Below are positions 58,901 to 64,000 of a stretch of DNA of 64,000 bases, in pieces. The stretch is taken from assembly GCA_950097015.1 (NCBI GenBank), contig CATNEN010000039.1, forward strand, positions 15,036,501 to 15,100,500, written 5' to 3'. The translations under genes and the position numbers were made by a program. Below the pieces are notes generated by a model. The model was not told the origin of the DNA. It searched no databases and saw nothing but the letters and a program-made list of their open reading frames with translations. Positions within the stretch are counted from its first letter, which is position 1; every line of letters starts with the position of its first letter. The stretch is from Macrostomum hystrix (taxonomy: Eukaryota; Platyhelminthes; Macrostomidae).

Positions 58901-61900
58901 CACCCCCATGTGGTAGTGACACCCCCATTTGGTAGTGACGCCCCCATGTGGTAGTGACACCCCCATGTGGTAGTGGCGCCCCCATGTGGTAGTGACACCC
59001 CCATGTAGTAGTGACGCCCCCATGTAGTAGTGACACCCCCATGTGGTAGTGACGCCCCCATGTAGTAGTGACGCCCCCATGTAGTAGTGACGCCCCCATG
59101 TAGTAGTGACACCCCCATGTAGTAGTGACACCCCCATGTGGTAGTGACACCCCCATGTAGTAGTGACACCCCCATGTGGTAGTGACACCCCCATGTGGTA
59201 GTGACACCCCCATGTGGTAGTGACACCCCCATGTGGTAGTGACACCCCCATGTAGTAGTGACACCCCCATGTGGTAGTGACACCCCCATGTGGTAGTGAC
59301 ACCCCCATGTGGTAGTGACACCCCCATGTGGTAGTGACACCCCCATGTGGTAGTGACACCCCCATGTGGTAGTGACACCCCCATGTGGTAGTGACACCCC
59401 CATGTGGTAGTGACACCCCCATGTGGTAGTGGCGCCCCCATGTGGTAGTGACACCCCCATGTGGTAGTGGCGCCCCCATGTAGTAGTGACGCCCCATGTG
59501 GTAGTGACACCCCCATGTGGTAGTGGCGCCCCCATGTGGTAGTGACACCCCCATGTGGTAGTGGCGCTTCCATGTATAAGTGGCGCACCCATGTGACCAG
59601 GACAGCCAAGACACAAATCCTGGCTACGCCACTGCGCGAGACCCTAACCCTCTGACGTCGGCCAGTAGTAAAGTTTCGAACTAAATCTTGTTCGTCAGGG
59701 CAAGGCCACGGTCAAGATGGCCGTACACAAGAGCGTCCTCCAGAGAGAAGAGGAGGAGGTCGTCGATCGGGACGAGCGCGAGCGTCAGCGCCTGTTGGAG
59801 GACTACAGGCGGGGCGACATCGGGCACCGGACCCTGATTCGGCGCAACTGGCGGCGCCACCTGCTGCAGCAGGACCGGCTGTCTCATCGGCCGGAGTTTC
59901 AGGCAAATTTGGAGCTCCGCCAGATCGGCTTGGCTGGGCCAGCCGATGGCGGCAGTCTCAAACGGGAGCTCAGCAGGGTCGGTCGGGAGGCGACGCGACT
60001 GCCGCCGCTGGCTGTGAGTTTCACGGTGGATTGTTAAATGAAGGTCTAGTGAGAACTGATTAGAGACAGCCAATGTTTTTTGAATCCTCGCAACAGAAAG
60101 CCTACCTGGTGGCACCGGCACCGGACGATCAGAACGCGCAGACGGTCGCCGAAGATCAGTCGAAGCTGCAGCCGCCTGACGCCGAGGCGTCTGGAACAGC
60201 AGCAGGTCAGGTGCACGTGAACTAGATAAATAATTGCGCACGCAATCGATCTAAAAGTACACACGAGTACTTGATCCAGAAGTACACGCGTACTTGATCC
60301 AGAAGTACACGCGTACTTTATCCAAAAGTACACGCGCACTTAAATAAAAACTACACGCGAATTTGATTTTAAAGAACAAACTCGTAACTTTTTTTAATTT
60401 TTTTTCAGAGAACGGTCGCGAGGCGATTGCGGGCCAAAAGATCACCTACATTACAGGAAAGGAGGCTGTGCTGCAGGGTCGTCGCACTTTGGCAACGGAT
60501 TTGAATAGAGAATTTTACCAAGAAGTAAGTTCGTATCACAGATAATATATAATATTATATATTATCTGTGGTTTGTATTGCTGCATTTGCTCATTGGAAT
60601 CAGTAGGTCATTGGGATACATGCGTCATTCGGATTAGTAGGTCATTCGGATCAGTAGGTCATTGAGATCAGTGGGTCATTGGGATCAGTGGTCATTGGGA
60701 CCAGATTATTATCTGGTCATAGGGTTTAAGGCCAAACTGATCTTAAAATTCTAATGTACGTGTGTACAATTTAACTTATTCACAGGTGGAAATGAAGCTG
60801 TTGCTAGGCGAATTCGAAGAGGAATCCCTGTTCGAATACCTGCCGGTGCAGGTCCTGGAGCGGGGCATGCTGTTTGTGAGGCTCATAATATTTCCTGCCA
60901 CTCGCTTTATGTGAACCTGTTCAAGCGTGACACAAGTGTGAAAAGAATATTTTTATGATCAGTTGGTCATTGAGGATCAGTTGGTCATTGAGGATCAGTT
61001 GGTCATTGAGGATCAGTTGGTCATCGAGGATCAGTTGGTCATTGAGGATCAGTTGGTCATTGAGGATCAGTTGGTTATTGGTGATCAGTTGGTCATTGGT
61101 GATCAGTTGGTCATTGAGGAATAGTTGGTCATTGGTGATCAGTTGGTAATTGAGGACAGTTACTCAGTCAAATGAATTTCATGCAGGGCTTCGCGGACCA
61201 CTTTTTCGAGAACCAGCCGGCACTGAAGCTGATCAGCAAAGGCTGCGAGCTGTTATGCATCAGGCGCGAATTGTACTTTGACAATGCCAACGAAATCACC
61301 CTGTTTGGAGTTGGCAACTCTGTAAGCTCATTGAACTGTTGCGCAGTAGACGGAGGATAATGGAATTAGAATTTCACTGAGATTGCTGTGTCATTGGGAT
61401 TCTAATTGACATTGATAAAATTGGTGACAATGCTGGTCAGGGCTCAGTCAGTCAATGGGATCAGGGAGTGGGTCATGGTGGTGAGTCGATGGGATCAGAG
61501 AGTGGGTCATTGTGAGTCAATGGGATCAGAGAGTGGGTTATTGTGAGTCAATGGGATCAGGGAGTGTGTCTTGGTGGTGAGTCGATGGGATCAGGGAGTG
61601 GGTCATGGTGAGTCAATGGGATCAGGGAGTGGGTCATGGTGAGTCAGTGCAATGAGGGAGTAGGTCTTTGCGAGTCAATGGGATCAAGGAGTGGGTCATG
61701 GTGGTGAGTCGATGGGATCAGGGAGTGTGTCTTGGTGGTGAGTCGATGGGATCAGGGAGTGGGTCATGGTGAGTCAATGGGATCAGGGAGTGGGTCATGG
61801 TGAGTCAATGGGATCAAGGAGTCACGGGTCAGTAGGTCAATGTGGGGAGTCAAAGGGATCTGGGTCAGTAGGTCATTGTGATGAGTCAATGAGATCATGA

Positions 61901-62355
61901 GTCATGGGTCAGTAGGTCATTGTGGTGAGTCAATGGGATCATGAGTCATGGGTCAGTAGGTCATTGTGGTGAGTCAATGGGATCATGAGTCATGGGTCAG
62001 TAGGTCATTGTGGTGAGTCAATGGGATCATGAGTCATGGGTCAGTAGGTCATTGTGGTGAGTCAATGGGATCATGAGTCATGGGTCAGTAGGTCATTGTG
62101 TTGAGTTAGTGTTATCAGGAAGTGTTAGTCAGCGGTATCTGACGGAGCGAATCCTTGTTGCAGCTTCGGCCGTATCCTTCGGAGCAGGCTGTGCTGGGCA
62201 AGAACAAAGAAGTCCGCGCCTGGACTGATGTCAAATCCAGGCACTACAACAAGACGGTAGCAGACATAGCCCGGGAAGATGTCGATGTGCACGACGCTCT
62301 AACCAGATTTCCGCCAATAGCGGCGAAATCGTCTCAACAGCGCTACTTAAAGTAG
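52911..62355 (+). CDS. CNBD2: cyclic nucleotide binding domain protein, CNBD2/CRIS-like
   Basis: Thirteen exons: 52911-52913 (ATG only), 53220-53951, 54042-54121, 54316-54430, 56504-56578, 57082-57244, 57886-58244, 59699-60013, 60097-60205, 60409-60524, 60786-60875, 61187-61321, 62164-62355. All junctions are GT-AG and in phase, giving 827 residues. Residues 2-245 are an acidic, repeat-rich N-terminus with a 24-residue coding repeat in four copies. A basic-aromatic segment (RWKRIAHSIIIWLRLYHF, near 251-268) precedes the cNMP domain as in CNBD2. CNB domain 1 is about 355-480; its phosphate-binding cassette is FGELAIIDRVKRASTV, keeping E416 and R425, so cAMP/cGMP binding is plausible. A second CNB-like roll begins near 465, is interrupted by a charged linker (about 518-700) and resumes to CELLCIRRELYF (near 750). 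Mammalian CNBD2 (CRIS) is a cAMP-binding protein needed for sperm flagellum function. Seven introns carry minisatellites. Confidence 0.85.
53343..53630 (+). repeat. 72-bp coding minisatellite in CNBD2-like exon 2
   Basis: Four nearly perfect copies of a 24-residue unit (NPEGNPEVNSEENTEGNPKG then NPKE), itself built of 4-residue (12-bp) AATCCCGAGGGG-type subunits. The frame is kept because both periods are multiples of 3. Confidence 0.93.
54500..55765. repeat. about 20-bp minisatellite in CNBD2-like intron 4
   Basis: About 60 units of GGTGTAGTTTGCAGATTTCT with shorter variants and a TTATCTACTCGTA insert variant. A block of about 550 bp appears twice (compare 54530-55000 with 55070-55410). Each unit has TTTGCAG, a weak 3' splice site lookalike. 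Confidence 0.95.
55766..56503. other. 3' part of CNBD2-like intron 4
   Basis: Unique AT-rich intron sequence; no second gene seen. Confidence 0.5.
56595..57015. repeat. 16-bp G-rich minisatellite in intron 5
   Basis: About 25 units of GAGGGGTAGGGGTTTA type with longer variants. G-runs lie on the sense strand; G-quadruplex formation is possible but untested. Confidence 0.92.
57325..57800. repeat. about 33-bp degenerate repeat with RFX X-boxes, intron 6
   Basis: About 13 diverged units around GGTTGCCATGGAAACTAGGA. Six match the X-box consensus RYYNYYWWRRNRAC exactly: 57454-57467, 57520-57533, 57614-57627, 57645-57658, 57712-57725, 57779-57792. Confidence 0.85.
58262..59595. repeat. 19-bp minisatellite in intron 7
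   Basis: About 69 units of GGTAGTGACACCCCCATGT with GACGCCC, GGCGCCC and AGTAGTG variants. Because 19 is not a multiple of 3 but has no stop on the minus strand, three overlapping minus ORFs of about 450 codons appear; they are artefacts. Confidence 0.97.
60250..60355. repeat. 22-bp minisatellite in intron 9
   Basis: About 4.5 units of AAGTACACGCGTACTTGATC type; ACGCGT and GTAC palindromes recur in each. Confidence 0.9.
60537..60570. other. perfect 34-bp palindrome in intron 10
   Basis: CACAGATAATATATAAT followed directly by its reverse complement with no spacer, 12 bases after the exon 10 splice donor. Confidence 0.92.
60595..60715. repeat. GATCAGTAGGTCATTGG repeat in intron 10
   Basis: About six degenerate 16-18-bp units (GATCAGTAGGTCATTCG and similar), related to the arrays in introns 11 and 12. 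Confidence 0.85.
60956..61160. repeat. 18-bp minisatellite in intron 11
   Basis: About 11 units of GATCAGTTGGTCATTGAG, with TATTGGT variants at the 3' end. Confidence 0.95.
61425..62130. repeat. composite minisatellite in intron 12
   Basis: Two subfamilies: GTCAATGGGATCAGGGAGTG (about 31 bp, 61440-61810) and a longer 44-bp unit with GATCATGAGTCATGGGTCAG (61860-62100). Both contain GGGATCA and GGTCATTG words also found in introns 10 and 11. Confidence 0.9.
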
Positions 62356-62484
62356 GGCTATTGGCGAAATATTGTCAAAAAACAATCGGAGTCTAAAACA
62401 GCACCAGTTGTTTTTTAATAATTTTTGTTCCGTGAAGTGAAAATATGCAGTGACTGAATAGAACACTGAATCGAGCTTTCTTGT

Positions 62485-62490
62485 AATAAA
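62485..62490 (+). terminator. AATAAA polyadenylation signal
   Basis: AATAAA 130 bases after the stop codon of the CNBD2-like gene. Confidence 0.6.
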
Positions 62491-62884
62491 CAATACAGAT
62501 TTCTTTTTGTATTTAGAAAATCCAACTAAATAATTAAATCCAAAATTAAAGCAAATTAAGTACGCGAAGAAAAAACATTTGAATGAACATTTTGTGGAAA
62601 ATATATTAAGTACGTAGAGATGTTAACAAAATAAACATGAAAATTTGCTTACTGTAACAAGTACGAGCATTATTATATAATCTTACCTTTATTTTCATGA
62701 TAGTAAATTATTTCTTTGGATTATATCAAGGCTTTTATATCAACAAAAGTTAGGATTTTTTAATTTTAATATCGAACAAAATTTGATGACAAAAATATTT
62801 AAAAAATCTAATCCAAAAGCAGCAAGTACTAAATGTTTTCCCTGATAGACAGAGGGGAAATTGAAAAAAAGCCGAAAATATACT
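62491..62884. other. AT-rich 3' flank
   Basis: No gene seen. Confidence 0.5.
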
Positions 62885-62942
62885 GACAGTACGCCCCGTC
62901 TGTCCTGGGTGTCTGTCTGTCAGTCTGTCTTTCTGTGCTGGG

Positions 62943-62978
<36 letters not shown>

Positions 62979-63678
62979 CTGGGTGTCTGTCTGTCTGTCT
63001 GTCAGTCTGTCTTTCTGTGCTGGGTGTCTGTCTGTCTGTCTGTCTGTCTGCCTGTCCTGGGTGTCTGTCTGTCTGTCCTGGGTGTCTGTCTGTCCTGGGT
63101 GTCTGTCTGTCCTGGGTGTCTGTCTGTCCTGGGTGTCTGTCTGTCCTGGGTGTCTGTCTGCCTGTCCTGGGTGTCTGTTTGTCTGTCTGACCTGGTTGTC
63201 TGTCTGTCTGTCCCGGGTGTCTGTCTGTCTGTCTGCCTGTCCTGGGTGTCTGTCTGTCTGTCTGTCTGTCCTGGGTGTTTGTCTGTCCTAGGTGTCTGCC
63301 TGTCCTGGGTGTCTGTCTGTCCTGGGTGTCTGTCTGTCCTGGGTGTCTGTCTGTCCTGGGTGTCTGTCTGTCCTGGGTGTCTGTCTGTCCTGGGTGTCTG
63401 TCTGCCTGTCCTGGGTGTCTGTCTGTCTGTCTGCCTGTCCTGGGTGTCTGTCTGTCTGTCTGTCTGTCCTGGGTGTCTGTCTGTCCTGGGTGTCTGTCTG
63501 TCCTGGGTGTCTGTCTGTCTGTCTGCCTGTCCTGGGTGTCTGTCTGTCTGTCTGTCTGTCCTGGGTGTCTGTCTGTCTGTCTGCCTGTCCTGGGTGTCTG
63601 TCTGTCTGTCTGCCTGTCCTGGGTGTCTGTCTGTCCTGGGTGTCTGTCTGTCCTGGGTGTCTGTCTGTCTGTACGGGG
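62885..63678. repeat. TGTCTGTCCTGGGTGTC minisatellite
   Basis: Units of TGTCTGTCCTGGGTGTC with 4-bp (TGTC/TGCC) insertions, resembling the TGTCTGTC array at 1-512 but with CTGGG. ORFs on both strands are artefacts. Confidence 0.97.
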
Positions 63679-64000
63679 TCACCCAAAAAGTTAAATAATG
63701 TTGGATTGATGTTACGAGTAATTAAAATCAAAACGAAAGATCATCATTTTAAAATAGAAAACAAACGGAAATCTAATGAGAACTCATATAATGGCTAAAC
63801 GATAGTACAGTTACAAAGCATCCCGTACCTGAAAAGTAATGACTAGAGTAAAAAAACAATGAAGAAAACTACTGTAAGTAGTACGCCACAGCAAGTAGGT
63901 AAATTTTAGATTGAAGAAAAAATGAACACAGCGAGATTAGGAACAGATATTAGAAGTGATGGTACGGGTAACCAGATACAAAACTATGCGGAATTCTGAC
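63679..64000. other. unique sequence at the right edge
   Basis: AT-rich; no gene or repeat recognised. Confidence 0.5.

Noticed and set aside
58237-59616. Three overlapping minus ORFs of about 450 codons rich in TTTWGCHYHMG
   Set aside because: They are the 19-bp intron 7 repeat read in its three phases; the interval is an intron of the plus-strand CNBD2-like gene.

Overview
The window is nuclear DNA of an animal, shown by several spliced genes with consensus GT-AG introns, metazoan protein families (26S proteasome subunit PSMD12, a MARCH-type RING-CH ubiquitin ligase, a GRK-like kinase, a CNBD2/CRIS-type cyclic nucleotide binding protein), tRNA-derived SINEs and a hAT-type MITE. The extreme load of minisatellites would suit a repeat-rich invertebrate such as a free-living flatworm or another lophotrochozoan, but I cannot assign a species. 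Exon coordinates were built by hand from splice signals, reading phase and family knowledge.

Layout. 1-1105 holds a tandem array and the last exon of a MARCH-like gene (+). 2335-2640 is a 55-bp tandem array. 3476-6440 (-) is a complete MARCH-like paralogue, tail to tail with the first. 6.9-7.2 kb is a SINE. 8600-13792 (+) is PSMD12 in six exons, with a hAT-type MITE in intron 1 and arrays in introns 3, 4 and 5. 14-16.8 kb is three more arrays. 17433-20792 (+) is a GRK-like kinase split by a 1-kb array. 20.9-52.3 kb is almost gene-free: about 15 arrays of 10 to 37-bp units, SINE copies, and one candidate secreted-peptide ORF (34982-35314, -). 52911-62355 (+) is a 13-exon CNBD2-like gene. 62.9-63.7 kb is a last array.

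By my hand tally roughly 45 percent of the window is tandem repeat in nearly 40 arrays, most of unrelated sequence. Many lie inside introns of the real genes, and in the CNBD2-like gene three neighbouring introns carry related units. Several units contain a recognisable protein or U1 binding site, so the array multiplies it: a perfect ER-stress element (2335-2640), RFX X-boxes (57454-57792, inside a gene of a sperm-flagellar family), a kappaB site (42475-43445), TEAD sites (51060-52330), GATA sites (23560-24810), TAATCC homeodomain sites (three arrays near PSMD12), and consensus 5' splice sites (20925-23128, 28245-30210, 33030-34475, 5133-5455). This is the most unusual property of the window. 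The motif matches are read directly; their function is inference, and short motifs among so many units carry a multiple-testing caveat.

The genes form no operon or obvious pathway. Nearly every long ORF lies in an array whose unit length is a multiple of three and is not a gene.
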